Below are positions 11,006-22,378 of a stretch of DNA of 64,000 bases, one piece after another; position 1 is the first letter of the stretch, and each line of letters starts with the position of its first letter. This stretch comes from Hortaea werneckii. Taxonomy: Eukaryota > Ascomycota > Dothideomycetes > Mycosphaerellales > Teratosphaeriaceae. Made by a program: the position numbers and the translations under genes. Location: NCBI GenBank assembly GCA_037044905.1, contig JBAOKB010000169.1, forward strand, positions 1 to 64,000. Direction: 5' to 3'. A model generated the notes under the pieces. The model had not been told where the DNA came from. It was given only the letters and a program-made list of their open reading frames with translations, and did not search any database.

Positions 11006-12745
11006 TTTGAATGCGGAGAATTCTGAACAGGCGTTGAAAGCAGTACTTCGAGAGAAAAGTTCTGGAGGATACGGACAAAACACAACCTTGAAAGATACAA
11101 GGGAGATGGACAATAATATGCAGCGACTGCCTACCTGGGCGCTCCTAGATAGTTCACTTGGCTCCGAAACCCGACTTTCCATTCCATGCATGTCTGAACA
11201 TTGTCGCCTGCACGGAACGGCGGTGTGAAGTCTGAATATTCTCCGTAAGGGCAGTTACCTGGACTTCGCACATTGATCGACCGCAGCTCGCATGCAGTCT
11301 GCCGCATTCAAGGTTCCCGAGGTTGCATACCAGGACCTTAGAAGGGAGTCGTGACGCCATCGTCCCTGCAGCTCCGTCGTCAACAAGACGTGTTTAGATT
11401 TTAGACATCCCGTTCTACTGCTGTGTCTTGGATGATTGGGCGCGGACGCAAAAGGTAAAGTATCCCACAAAGAAGTTCAGAAGCCGGGCTGTGGTAGGAT
11501 CCGGTCTTGAAAGCAGCGTGGTAAGCAGCTATCTTCCTTTATGCGGCGAAAGTACGGTGAGCAGTTGTTTTGACTTTAGCTAGACTGCTAGCCAAACCCA
11601 ATTCCGCATCAATCTCGACTTCAAACGTGTTCTTACCTCCTGTCTGTATAGATGCCTTTGCGGTTATCATGGTTCTTGGGAGCGACAATTGAATTGTTGC
11701 TGACCTTTTGGTCTTTGACCACCCGAGCATTGCACGTCGCGATCGTCGGTGACATAGAATACCATGAAAGGCCGCCATGACATCCAAACGGATTTTTTTT
11801 TTTTTTTTTTTTTTTTTGAGATAGGGAGTAATGCAAGCAGCCATGTCTTCCAGTATTGCCGGGGAGTGTAGGTTGCGTTCTTTCACTACTAACTATCGAT
11901 CGCCAGAGGGGCGGCCAAATCTTCGGTCGAATCACATCCGACCAACTTTTGTCGTGGACTTGCTGGAACAACGGTGTGTTGACAGCGGAACTTGGCGAGA
12001 AATCAGCCTGCGCTCGGAGTCGTCACATTCAAGGCAGAGGAAAGCGCGACATCCAGATCAACCATTGCGTGCCCTCAGTTGTCTTCCGAAAGACATCACT
12101 GTAGTACACTTTGGTTGATGGGCCGGGAAGCGCGCCGGAGCTGACGTATGGGATCGAAAACTGTAGGTTTACGATTATTACGATCCACAGTATTCAACAT
12201 CGTATGCACTCAATTGGATGCGCTGCAAAAGCGACATGTGCCGAAGACTCCTCGGCCTTTGTGGGCTTCGCAAACCTCCAAATTGCGGAGCTGTCACCTC
12301 CATGTGATAGATAACAATAATAGAATCGTGAGCCAACCATGAACCACTTGGCACCCCATCTAAGCAACTGTAAGGCTGGTAGCTGTCAAGACCCATCGGC
12401 TTTCCAGATTGGGTTCATCTTGCAGAAGCCAGGTTGGGCTGACCAGCAACACTAGCCGACCGTTTGCGACGGTGCCATGCAGGTCGTGCAGTCGCTAAGC
12501 AGATTGGAGCGGCCATGGATCATCTCAAACGCCACTAGTACTGACGAACCTCGCCAAAAGCATTATCAGAATTGCTTATGCCCTAGAGATTCTCCCAGAC
12601 CTGTCTTTGATTGCAGCAGACCCATGCAGTCCGCGCTGAACAAGATGGCAGCGAGGGCTCGCGATCATTCTTAGGGAAGATGAGGTTTTCTCATCCATCC
12701 TTCTTCCAATGTAAGTGTTCATACGCTGTTTGACCAAAGTACACA
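11006..12745. other. gene-free spacer, 1.7 kb
   Basis: No coding region supported on either strand; the ORFs present overlap each other and carry no motif. It contains the T25 tract noted separately. The right end is the promoter of the 7-TM gene. Confidence 0.55.
11793..11817. repeat. poly-T tract (T25)
   Basis: Uninterrupted run of 25 T on the plus strand inside the intergenic region. It reads as poly-A on the minus strand and could be the tail of an old retroposed insert, but no target-site duplication is evident. Confidence 0.9.
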
Positions 12746-13992
12746 ATGTCTTCCGCAGCATCTCAAAACTACATCAGCTCGACGACGCTACGAAACACCG
12801 GCATTTCTATGATAATTGTTACTACGGCATTTTATTCTATGCGAACTATTGCAAGATGCAGGCAAAGGGGTCCGAGATTCCAAGCTGAAGACTATTTCAT
12901 GGCTTTAGCATTCCTCTTCTACATGGCTATGACTATAGCATACCTCGTGATCATTGATCCAATGTACAGGGTAACAAACGTTCAAGCCGGAAAGGCACCA
13001 CCTTGTGCATCCATTCTGGAAGATGCTAGCTTGATGACGAAAACTTTCTTCTGCACGACCATGCTTTTGTGGTTTACGCTATGGTCGGTCAAATTGGCTT
13101 TCTTGTTCCTATACAGACGACTCATGCTTGGTCTCCCTCACTATCTACGATGGTGGTGGGCGATACTCGGATTTTGCATCATTGTAAGAGTCGAAGTAGC
13201 TGCTGTACGAAGGTATCTAAGCTAATGATATACAGACCTTGATCGGCGCCGTCATCTCGAACTTTACCTCGTGTTCTAGTATGCATGATTGGTTTACACC
13301 CGGCCAATGCTCATCTCGACGCGACGAGATAGCACAGATCGCAAGCTTATACTACGCTTTTGCCGTTGACATTGTCAGTGACTTGATGAGTAAGTTTGCC
13401 TCCCTAAATTTATGGACTTTGCTGACACATAAAAGTCATGATATTGCCTCTTCGATTAGTGTGGAACCTGAGGGTTCCCTTCTACGAACGGATCGGCATT
13501 ATAGCGACCTTTGGAGTGGCGCTACTTTGCGTCGCAGCGGCTATCGTTCGAGTGGTTTCAGTGGGCTCAAAAGCAGGCACAAGCACTCCAAGTTCGTCAT
13601 GGTTAGCCCTTTGGGCGGTGATAGAGGGAGCAATCGGTAAGCGCTTGCGACTTGGAAAGAATTCACGGACTGGCTTGGCTAACAGCGTAGAAGCGGTCAT
13701 CGTCGGATGTCTTCCTTCCTTCGCAATCGCCATCAAAAGATCTTACAGCACGAGGCATGCTTATTCCTACAGCCGACACGGCACAACAAGTAGCAAACAG
13801 CGACAGCGCAACTTTCCCTTGGCCACGATTGGAAGTACACCACGGCTGACGCCTCAAGGCTCGACATGGACTGCCAATGCAGCAACGTCCTCTGAAGAGA
13901 ATATTTTGAATGATAAAACGGATACAATAGCTGTCACTCGGACACTACAAATAGACGACTCCCATCAAGGCGCCCGAGATGGTCGTCCATGA
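12746..13992 (+). CDS. seven-transmembrane rhodopsin-domain (PTH11/SAT4-type) integral membrane protein
   Basis: Four exons: 12746-13183, 13236-13389, 13436-13636, 13691-13992; 364 residues. Seven hydrophobic segments and the fungal rhodopsin-domain hallmarks are visible: RxxxR after TM1, DYFMALAF in TM2, a long Cys-containing loop, and KLAFLFLYRRL after TM3. A polar tail of about 100 residues follows TM7. Members are often called Pth11-like receptors, but most have no known ligand. The last intron (13637-13690) is 54 nt, stop-free and a multiple of three, so an unspliced message would give an 18-residue-longer protein; the splice sites (GTAAGC...GTAG) and the restored VEAVIVG helix favour splicing. 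Confidence 0.82.
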
Positions 13993-14583
13993 TCCGTTCC
14001 CTGCTTGCAACATGGTAGTGGCGACGATGTATGGAAGTAGGCGGCGGTATTGCGACACAGATTAGCAGTTCTGGTATTCCGTGGGCTGATCCGCCCACGG
14101 ACCCCCGATTACGGCACACATGAATGAGATAATCAGGATCCGAATAACCACTACAAATCAATCCAGACCTTTCCAAGTGCGTCAGACCTCGAAATGGTCG
14201 TTTCGGAATGACGGCACACCTTGAACAAAACCGGCTAGACATCAAGCTGGAAGAGCTTTCCCATATCAACCACGGCAGATGCGCCAGGCTAGACATTTGA
14301 AAGGATTTGAAAGCCAGGGTAATTTGTTTGTGCGGCCATAGGCCCGGTGAACTACTGCGCCTTCAGGATGCGATGGAGTACGCCAACTTTTACCGAGAGT
14401 AGCCCCCACATCTTCACAAGCGAATGCTTCGCTTGCTCAACAGCAAGCCAGACGGACCTGCAGGTACCAGCCTAGCTCGCTTAGCTGAAGCACATCACGA
14501 ATCCTTGATCTTTTAAGGCATGTCGAAGCCTATCGCCTTTCGCGATGCTCTGATACGACTGCGTTTGCAGATACGCTTGCAAA
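13993..14583. other. intergenic region, upstream of the FAD oxidase
   Basis: About 590 bp between two genes on the same strand. No gene or clear repeat seen. Confidence 0.55.
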
Positions 14584-16270
14584 ATGCGAGTCTTGCCGGG
14601 GCTGTTTATCGCTATCGCAGCATTACCAATTAGCAGCTGTGAAGACTTCGATACAGTAGCAGCTCTTGCAAACTACGGCGTCAATGCATCAAACTTTGCC
14701 ACCGGCGGCTCTCGTGGCAGCGTCGCTGGCAGTCCTGCAGAGAACGACCTCGCCACACGGGATGAGCATTCTGGATGCAAGTATGCAGTACGTCAAGTCA
14801 GCGTTGCATGTCGTAACTCATGAAAAATGCTGACCGGTCCCCTAGTGCGGAACGTTGAGTTTGCTATACCATGGAAATACAGCATATCCACAAAGCCCGG
14901 CCTATCATTTCGAGGAAGCCGGATACTGGTCAGCCGTCCAAGCGGAGGTTGAACCGTATTGCTTCTTCGAACCTGAGGATTCGGTAGCCGTTGCTGTGAC
15001 AGTACTGCTTTCCAGATTAACGCAATGCCCTTTCGCCGTCAAGAGCGGTGGCCATGCGGCCTTTGCCAATGCCTCAAACATCGAAGGCGGCATTACCATC
15101 AACATGGCGAAAATGAACGAAGTCGAGCTATCCGAGGACGCAAGTGTAGCTAAGGTCGGTCCAGGCAACACCTGGTACGATGTCTACACTGCTCTGGAGG
15201 AACGAAACCTCACTGTCATTGGCGGACGAGTTGCTGATATCGGCGTCGGTGGCCTTACGCTCGGCGGCGGCGTGTCGTTCTTCTCGGGGCTTTATGGGTG
15301 GGCGTGTGATAATGTCAAGAACTATCAAGTGGTCACTGCACAAGGCGCCATTCTGGATGTCAACTACGATTCTCATTTCGATGACCTGTACTATGCCCTC
15401 CGAGGCGGTGGCAACAACTTCGGTATCGTCACCCGTTTCGACCTCTATACCTACCCACAAGGAATGATGTGGGGAGGCTCGAGGGTATATCCCATCAACG
15501 AGACCGAAGCGATCCTCAACGCACTGGTTGATTTCGCCTACGAAGCACCATCAGACCCAGACGCAGCACTAATCGTAGCATTCGCCTACGCCGAGCAGCT
15601 CGGAGGATACCTCATCGCGGCGGACCTAGAGTACGCGAAGCCCGAAGCCAACCCACCCATCTTCGACGCCTTCCAAAACGCCTCCTACATCTCCGACACG
15701 ACCAAAGTCGTCAGCCTCCCCGACCTGACCCTCGAGTTCAACAGTTCCAACCCCGGCGGCTTGCGCGAAACCTACTGGACTGCCACCTACCAAGTCGACC
15801 TCGACTTACTCCAATACATGGTGGGAGAATACCAAACCCAAACGAACACGATCCTCGACGTCGCGGGCCTTGGACCCAGCTTCGTCCTACAAACCATCAC
15901 GACCGACGAGCTGAAATACATGACCCGAAACGGGGGCAACGCACTCGGCCTAAGCGAAGAAGAAGGACCACTCTTACTCCTCAACATAGCCTTCTGGTGG
16001 AACTCCTCCGCCGACGACGAGCGAGTCCTGCAAGCCTGCAAGAACATTGTCGACAACACGCTCGCGTACGCCGCGGCGAGGGGGCTGGCGAAGGAGTACC
16101 TGTATATGAACTACGCGAGCCAGTATCAGAGTGTCGTGCCGAGCTACGGTGCCGCGAACCATGCGAAGCTGGTGGAGGTCGCGAGGAAGTACGATCCGAG
16201 TGGAGTGTTTCAGAGGCTGCAGCCGGGATACTTCAAGTTGGAGGGTGCGCCGACGGCGGGGAGTTCGTAG
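14584..16270 (+). CDS. secreted FAD-linked oxidoreductase, berberine-bridge-enzyme type
   Basis: Two exons, 14584-14787 and 14846-16270, give 542 residues. A signal peptide (MRVLPGLFIAIAALPISSC) leads the protein. The PCMH-type FAD domain contains KSGGHAAF, whose His138 is the expected 8-alpha-histidyl flavin link. GGRVADIGVGGLTLGGGVSFF and ALRGGGNNFGIVTRF follow. The C-terminal BBE segment (YMNYASQYQ, then FQRLQPGYFKL) completes the family pattern. Such enzymes oxidise carbohydrates or secondary metabolites using O2; the substrate is not predictable. I placed the splice donor at GTACGT (14788) rather than GTATGC (14781) because only the former restores the CKYACGTLS motif in frame. Several N-glycosylation sequons. 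Confidence 0.9.
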
Positions 16271-16573
16271 GTTGACTAAGACTAGAGGCGAAAATTAAAG
16301 CGCATTAATAAGCTTGTTGGAATAAGACCAGAACAAGATGGAACATTTTCATCTGTTATTGATTGTTTATAATGCTACAAGCTGTGGAGCAAGCTAATTC
16401 TAGTAATAACACACACATTCTTGCCCCATTCCGTTAGAAAAGTCTGGAGATCCTCTAATAAAAAATGCAAGTAGGATATCATAAAGCACACGTCTAGGCA
16501 GCCAGCTTTCGCAGCCATAACCTCCCCCAATACCGCGCGAGGCAGCCCGAGCCAGAGCCAGAACCACCCCATC
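16271..16573. other. short convergent spacer
   Basis: About 300 bp, AT-rich, between the oxidase and RAD16 stop codons. It contains AATAAG/AATTAAAG-like 3'-end signals on both sides. No gene seen. Confidence 0.6.
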
Positions 16574-19500
16574 TCAAGTTCCGCGGAACAAGAACTGCAT
16601 ATCCTCCGGGGTCAACTTCTCCATACTCGTCTTATCATTATTGATAGTCCCATTAATCATATTCGCCTTCTTCTCCTGCAACATGACCATGCGGCTCTCC
16701 ACACTATCCTCGATACACAAGCGGGTGATGACGCAGGGACGCTTCTGGCCGATACGATGGCAGCGGTCGGCCGACTGCCACTCGGCGGCCGGGTTCCACC
16801 AGGGGTCGACGATGAAGACGCGGGAGGCCTCGGTGAGGTTGAGGGCGACGCCGCCGGCTTTGAGCGAGACGAGGAAGACTTCGACGTCCGAGTTGGTCAT
16901 GAAGTATTCGATGGAGCGTTGGCGCTGGATCGGCGTCATGGACCCGTCGAGCATGACCGTGTTGAACCCCGCGCGCCGGAGACGCCATTCGATGAGTTGC
17001 AGCATGGAGGTGAATTGGGAGAAGACGATGCTTTTCAGGGTCTGCTTCTTGGAGCGGAGCTTGTAGAGGTCGTAGACGAGCATCTCGATCTTGGTGGAGG
17101 AGGTCCAGTTCTCCATTTTGATCCTGTTGATGATGGAGCTCTTCTTTACCACGTCCTCGTCTTGCTCGATGTCCGGTTGGTCCAGATCGATGGCGAGTGG
17201 GATGTGGCAGCGCGGACAGTCCGCGTCGCCTCCAGTCTCCTCGACCGATTGTAGATAGCTCTTTACACAGCTGCGGCAGAACTCATGCTTACACTGTGAA
17301 CGGACAGCCTCCTCAGCCGGCTCGTCGCAGATGTTACAGACAAGAACGTTCTGACCCTCGTGAGCGTGTTTCTTCAGCAGTAAGTCGGGATGGTTGGCGA
17401 CTTGACGCATCTGCATAATCAAACCGAAAATGTTAGCATAGTTGTTGAGCATGACACCGCGGGCAACGTAAGTGTCAAACGTGCGCGTAGTGTTGGTCAT
17501 GATCGATTGCGAGAAATCGCGCTCAATTTCGCCGAAGAATTCATTGTGGACAATGACCTCTTTGGGTGGCAGCTCCATCGAGCTCGTATGGTCACGCTTC
17601 ATGCGACGCAGCATGATGCGTGCTGTGATCATATGCAGCTTGTCCATGGCGTTGGAGCGGACCTCCGGATCCTCAGACTGCGTAAGAGGGTTCAGCAGCT
17701 CTTGATTGAAAACGGAGACGTGTTCCATGCCACCATGCTTGCAGTTAGCACACCTGTGATCGTCGTCCAGCTTCCAGTGGAGAATCGAGCACGGGCAGCG
17801 CTTGCAGAAGTAATCGGCGAAGGGCCTCACTTCAAGGAAGCGTAGCAAGGAGAAGAACTCGCCGATTCGGTTTTGAACAGGCGTGCCCGAAAGACACCAC
17901 TTGTAAGTGCCGTTCAGCGCAAAGCAAGCTTTTGCTACGCCGGTCGTACGGGCCTTGATACTGTGGGCCTCGTCCAAGATCAGACGGTGAAAGTGGATGG
18001 CGTGAATCGGGCTGTCCTCCTTCACCAGATCTTCTCCACGGCTCCACCCCTTGGTCTCTTTACGGTGAAGCGACTCCAGACTGTTGTACGAGATCATGAT
18101 AACATCGTACTTCTTCAGCTCCTTCACACTCATCCCCTTGATTTTGCTGTTCTGGCCGTGGTAGACGAGCACGTTGAGCTTGCCATCAGTATACTCTTTG
18201 ATCTCAGTGCTCCATTGCATCAGCGCGACAGGAGGTACTACGACAAGCGTTGGGTCCTTTTGCGGGTAGTCGGACATGATGAGTGAAACAGCCTGGATCG
18301 TCTTGCCCATGCCCATCTCGTCTCCCAGCAAGCCGCCTTTGTATGGGGTCTTCTCCTGCCTCACTAACCAGTTCAGGCCTTCAAGCTGGAAAGGCTTTAG
18401 CCTCCTGCTGATGCTGTCTGGTTGGCCGGCAGCAACTGGCTTGATGATTTCAACTTTCGCGAGATCATCCCACATAGTCTTGATCTGTGGATGTGCCTTC
18501 TCCAGCTTCTTCCGCTCTCGCTCCTTGCGTCCCATCATGCTCATTGCGACGACGTCTTCGATGTCTCTCGCTGCAGCTGCAACGCCATCGGCAGTATAGT
18601 TCCCGAAGCGTGGGCGTCTTCTGCCGACGCTCTTACGACCCCTACCAAGCTTCTTGCTTTTCCTCGCAGGAGGGCCTGAAGGTGCTTCTGTGCTGTCGCG
18701 GCTAGCGCCAACCATGGCATCCGATTCCTCTTCGCTTGCATCAACTTCTTCAGCCTCGGAGTCTTCAGCCACGAAGTCTCCGCCGCTGTCAGAGTCGCTG
18801 AGGGGCTCCAGTTCCTCTTCACTGTCTTCCACCTTCGATCTGAAAGAGGACCCAATCGATCTGCGCGCATTCTGTCGCGCTGCTCGTGCGGGCGGTGCAC
18901 CTTTCTTGCCCTTGTTCTGGGATGGCGCGGACTGATCCATCTCCTTCACATTGTGTGGTTTTCTGGCCTCTCTCTGATATCCCGGCCCCTTCCCGTCACG
19001 GCGCTTACTCAGTGGTATTTCATCTTCTGACTCGGGTTCGGTAGGAGGTGGATCGGAGAGCTCGCTTTCATAGGCCTCAGAGTCATCGACCAAGAATCGG
19101 TTCGTCTTTTGCTTCTTGTTTGCTAGACCCATCTCACGTGCATACTCTTCTTCTTGCAGCCTGCGTGCCAATGCCTCGTCTGCATCACCCATCTCTTCGT
19201 CAGAATCCTCGATCGCAACCACCTGTCTGCCTAATGCGCTGGCCTTGCGCTTGTTGCCATTCGTAGCACCTCTTATTGATGTAGCAGGAGTCGTGCCCGG
19301 GGTGTCATATACCGAATCAGCACGCGGTGTGCTACCGCCAGACTGTGCGGCCGAATCAGTTGGCGACGCTGATTCCGCCTTGGGAGACACCTTCTCATCG
19401 ACTGAGCGCGCCATAGTTGGTATTGAGACTTCCTTCAATGTTCGACGGTTTGCAGTAGACACCATGATAGCGTCGTCGAAGCGGTCCTCGGTTTCGGAAG

Positions 19501-19710
19501 AGCTCGCGACAGCAACTCGGGCTGATCTTCGATTTGCCACCGTGGATGGATTTTGGGATGGAGCGCGGGGAGACAGTGGGCCTGAGCCTGCCGCATCGGC
19601 TATTTAAGTGTCAGCTGCCACCGCAAATGTCGAAGGGAAAGCGGCAGTCTAGATGCAAAACGCTTTTGAAAAGAGGACGTACAAGAGGCAGTCTTCCTTT
19701 CACGAGCCAT
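16574..19710 (-). CDS. RAD16: DNA repair SNF2/RING ATPase Rad16
   Basis: Two exons: 19710-19683 (28 nt) and 19599-16574; 1017 residues. The tiny first exon (MARERKTAS) restores an ATG; without it the large ORF opens only with GTG at 19540. The N-terminal 390 residues are acidic and basic low complexity. The SNF2 ATPase shows the Walker A GDEMGMGKT and the DEAH box LILDEAHS. A C3HC4 RING (CNICD, CKHEFCRSC, CPRC) is inserted between the lobes, and the helicase-C lobe ends with WWNPAAEWQSADRCHRIGQ. This is the Rad16 order. In yeast Rad16 acts with Rad7 in global-genome nucleotide excision repair and as part of an E3 ligase. The length is somewhat above the yeast protein because of the N-terminal extension. 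Confidence 0.95.
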
Positions 19711-20293
19711 GTCTGAGTTTCGCGGCTGAAGCCGAGTTCAGAAAGTGTTTCCCCCCGTGTTCGCCCCTGGTCCCTTGGAATTTCTCGTCCATTCACAGCA
19801 AGGGTCCAAGAACCGACTTATGTGCGGGTTGTGCGTATGTTGTGGAGGGAGTGAATAGGACAGAGCAGTTGTAGCCTAACACATGTGCCCGATCTGCCTA
19901 GATGGTAGCGTCGATGCGTCCACCTCGCCGACGTCAATAATTGCCCCCTGGTTCCGGCTGCACGGTACACCTCAGTCTAGCGTGTCGGTTTGGCGCCCGC
20001 ACGCGTTAAGTGGTTTCGGGGGAAGATACGGGTACATTCCGAGCAGTCCTATCTCCCATCCTCTGCATTCACAATAATGGAGCCAAACACAGACATACCC
20101 TGCCGGGACCATGAAACCTCATCGAACATTATTAACTACTATTCGTACCTACTATACTAGGTACTATGTAGGTATCAAAAGGGCGTTCACGCCGTCGCTA
20201 GGCAGCATCCCGCGTCTCTGATGCAGCCTTTCCCCTGCAGGCAGCATTCATGGCACTCGTCCAATGGAAGTTGGGAGGGCGAGTCGAAGCGCC
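19711..20293. other. spacer between RAD16 start and the NUDIX 3' end
   Basis: About 580 bp. Holds the RAD16 upstream region and, at 20136-20180, a cluster of TACCTA/TAGGTA near-palindromes (see findings). No gene seen. Confidence 0.55.
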
Positions 20294-20821
20294 TTAGGCA
20301 CAGCTTCCACGCTCGCTTTGGTACTGAAGCGCCACGTCCAGGATCTTACGATCATCGTCGAACGAGAGTTTCTCTTTCGCTTTGTCGATGGTCATCCACA
20401 TTGTTTCGAAATCCTCATTGGGCTGCCGAGGTCGACTGAGCTCGGGAGCAGTGGAGTCCGCTTCAGCTGCGAACCAGAAAATGATCTTCAGCGTTTCATC
20501 TTTCTGTCGCTAACTCGTACAAATGGGCTCCGTGACCAGGCCCGCATGTCTTGCGTCAACGCTGGAAGAGCTAGGAGAGCCGAGAGTGGCTTGAGTAGGG
20601 ATCAACAATGGTAGTAGCGAAGCTTTGTAGCTAGTTTCCTCGAAGGTCTTACGTAAAGCGGCCTCCTCCAGCGTTTCGGCGATGTTTTTGCGACCTTTCG
20701 GTAGCATATACTCGTCAGTCTTGCGCCAGCGAATGAGCAGTGCCTTCGAGGTTCGTGGATCAACCGTCACGGTTCCGCAGCTGATTACGAACTGAGCAGC
20801 GGTATGCACTGTTCTTGACAT
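20294..20821 (-). pseudogene. NUDIX hydrolase, interrupted by one in-frame TAG
   Basis: Reading from the ATG at 20821 gives a NUDIX domain. The box spans residues 43-65: GRKNIAETLEEAALRKTFEETSY, with Glu49, Arg57, Glu61 and Glu62. The usual RE pair is RK (Lys58) and the late Gly is Ser64. The frame meets TAG at 20510-20512 (codon 104) directly after VTEPICTS, yet continues without another stop for 71 codons (KIIFWFAAEADS...) to TAA at 20294. The part after the stop looks like the second half of fungal diphosphoinositol-phosphatase-like NUDIX proteins. As written, the product would be a 103-residue fragment. A 51-nt intron (GTTGAC...TTAG) would remove the stop, but its donor is poor and it would delete a seemingly conserved stretch. 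Confidence 0.75.
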
Positions 20822-21169
20822 TGCGCTTGTCAGATAATGGATTTATGATTTGCTTCGGGCTCGGCCAAATACGGATGGGTCGAAAAGGTCGGCAAGCCGG
20901 GCCACACTGTCCCGATTCCAGCTCATGTACCTCCTACGAGGTAGCGGCAGGCGAGCTGCAGTGGACAACTCGAGCTGTCTACGCACATGTGACAACCTTG
21001 AAGCAAGCATGTGGCGTAACCATGTTGACATGGCTTGACTCTTCGGAGTGCAGCCTTACCTTGGATCCATTTTCTCGTGTCTGGAGCGCATCAATGTACC
21101 GCCGCACTGTGTTCACTATCCAGAGACTTGAATTGGATACCTGAATCGATAGCATCCAACCGAAACACC
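20822..21169. promoter_or_regulatory. divergent spacer between NUDIX gene and alpha/beta hydrolase
   Basis: About 350 bp with both upstream regions. The hydrolase frame is open upstream to 21035, but those 45 codons have no homology-like features. Confidence 0.4.
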
Positions 21170-22072
21170 ATGAGACCCACTATTATCCTGGTACACGGGG
21201 CCTACCACAATCCCTCCCATTTTGACAAGCTGGCATCATGTCTTCACAGAGCAGGATATGAAGTCGAAGCCGTAGACTTACCTTCAGTGGGAATCGAGCA
21301 AGACCCCGGAGATGCGTTACGACGTGACACGAAAGCCGTCCTTCTAGCCATCGAGAAGCTGACAAACGAAGACAAAAATGTAGTCGTATTCATGCACAGC
21401 TATGGCGGAATAGTAAGTCTCCCTCTATTTTTCTTAAAACGAAAAGGAAAACCCAAAGAGAAAGAAATCCCCAACTCCGCTAAATCACATCTTCCACCAC
21501 TAACATCATCCCCCCCAAAGTGCGGCAGCGAGGCCTCAGCCTCCTTCCTCTCCCAACGACCCCCAGCCTCCCACCCAGACCGTCCCCACGGAACAATAAC
21601 CCGCCTCATCTACCTCAACGCCGAAATCCTCCCCCAAGGCCAAAGCTGGATGGAAACGCACACTCTCGCCCAAGATCCCCTTCTGGCCAACCTCCCCATC
21701 AACCTGAACCAAGAAACCAACACTCTCACCTTCCTCGAACCGCTCAAATACTTCTACACCCCCACCACCTCCCCCCTAGAAGCCGACCTCGCCACTTCAA
21801 CCCTGCAACCCATGGCGCTATCGGCCTTCACCCAGAAAGCTGAACGCGACGCTTATACGACCTGGGCGGCGCACCGTGTGCCCGTGAGCTATGTGGGTTG
21901 TAAGCAGGACGCGCTGTTGCCGTGGGGGATGCAGCAGGAGTATGTGGCGCGGTTGCGGGACAGCGGGGTGAGCGTGTCGAGTACGTGGTTGGAGTACGAT
22001 CATTCGCCTTTTGTCAGCCAGGCGGAGGAGGTGGCGCAGTTGATTGAGGTGGCGATTGATAAGAGTGAGTAG
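21170..22072 (+). CDS. alpha/beta hydrolase
   Basis: Exons 21170-21412 and 21521-22072, 264 residues. The N-terminus (PTIILVHGAYHNPSHF) holds the oxyanion HG motif. The nucleophile elbow HSYGG puts Ser77 at the active site; Asp211 (CKQDALLP) and His242 (EYDHSPF) complete the triad. This is the AB_hydrolase_6/EstC-like group of small esterases; substrate unknown. No signal peptide, so probably cytosolic. The 108-nt intron is stop-free and a multiple of three, which hides it in a simple ORF scan; it has GTAAGT and a pyrimidine-rich CCCCAAAG acceptor, and its removal joins the active-site elbow to CGSEAS, as in homologues. Confidence 0.88.
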   Translation: MRPTIILVHGAYHNPSHFDKLASCLHRAGYEVEAVDLPSVGIEQDPGDALRRDTKAVLLAIEKLTNEDKNVVVFMHSYGGIVSLPLFFLKRKGKPKEKEIPNSAKSHLPPLTSSPPKCGSEASASFLSQRPPASHPDRPHGTITRLIYLNAEILPQGQSWMETHTLAQDPLLANLPINLNQETNTLTFLEPLKYFYTPTTSPLEADLATSTLQPMALSAFTQKAERDAYTTWAAHRVPVSYVGCKQDALLPWGMQQEYVARLRDSGVSVSSTWLEYDHSPFVSQAEEVAQLIEVAIDKSE

Positions 22073-22378
22073 CGTCGAGATGAGGCGAGGGAGGCTGCGA
22101 TGTATGTGGATCGGTGGGGAGGGGTGAAAGTTTTTCATTAGCTAAGGAAAAAAAAAAGGGGACCAGTCTGGAGTGCAAATGTGATTGGGGACTTGGAAGC
22201 TGCGGAGTGCGTAGGTTCTGTACTCTTTCTGTGAAGACTGATTGATTCTAGATTGCCTACGCAACATCGCTTCCGCCAATGCAGAGAAGAGGGATTCCTC
22301 CCTCACGCACTCTCCACGGCTCCTTTCCCTTATTCCAGCATCCTCTCTCAGCCCATCTCCACCCCCTTTCCCATGACT
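22073..22378. other. short convergent spacer
   Basis: About 306 bp with A-rich and C-rich stretches. No gene seen. Confidence 0.55.

Noticed and set aside
14584..16270. Secondary-metabolite cluster around the FAD oxidase and the MBOAT gene
   Set aside because: No polyketide synthase, peptide synthetase or terpene cyclase in the window; the two genes are 22 kb apart with housekeeping genes between.
16574..19540. RAD16 starting at the GTG at 19540
   Set aside because: A 28-nt exon with ATG at 19710 and a GTACGT donor joins in frame and gives a conserved-looking N-terminus.
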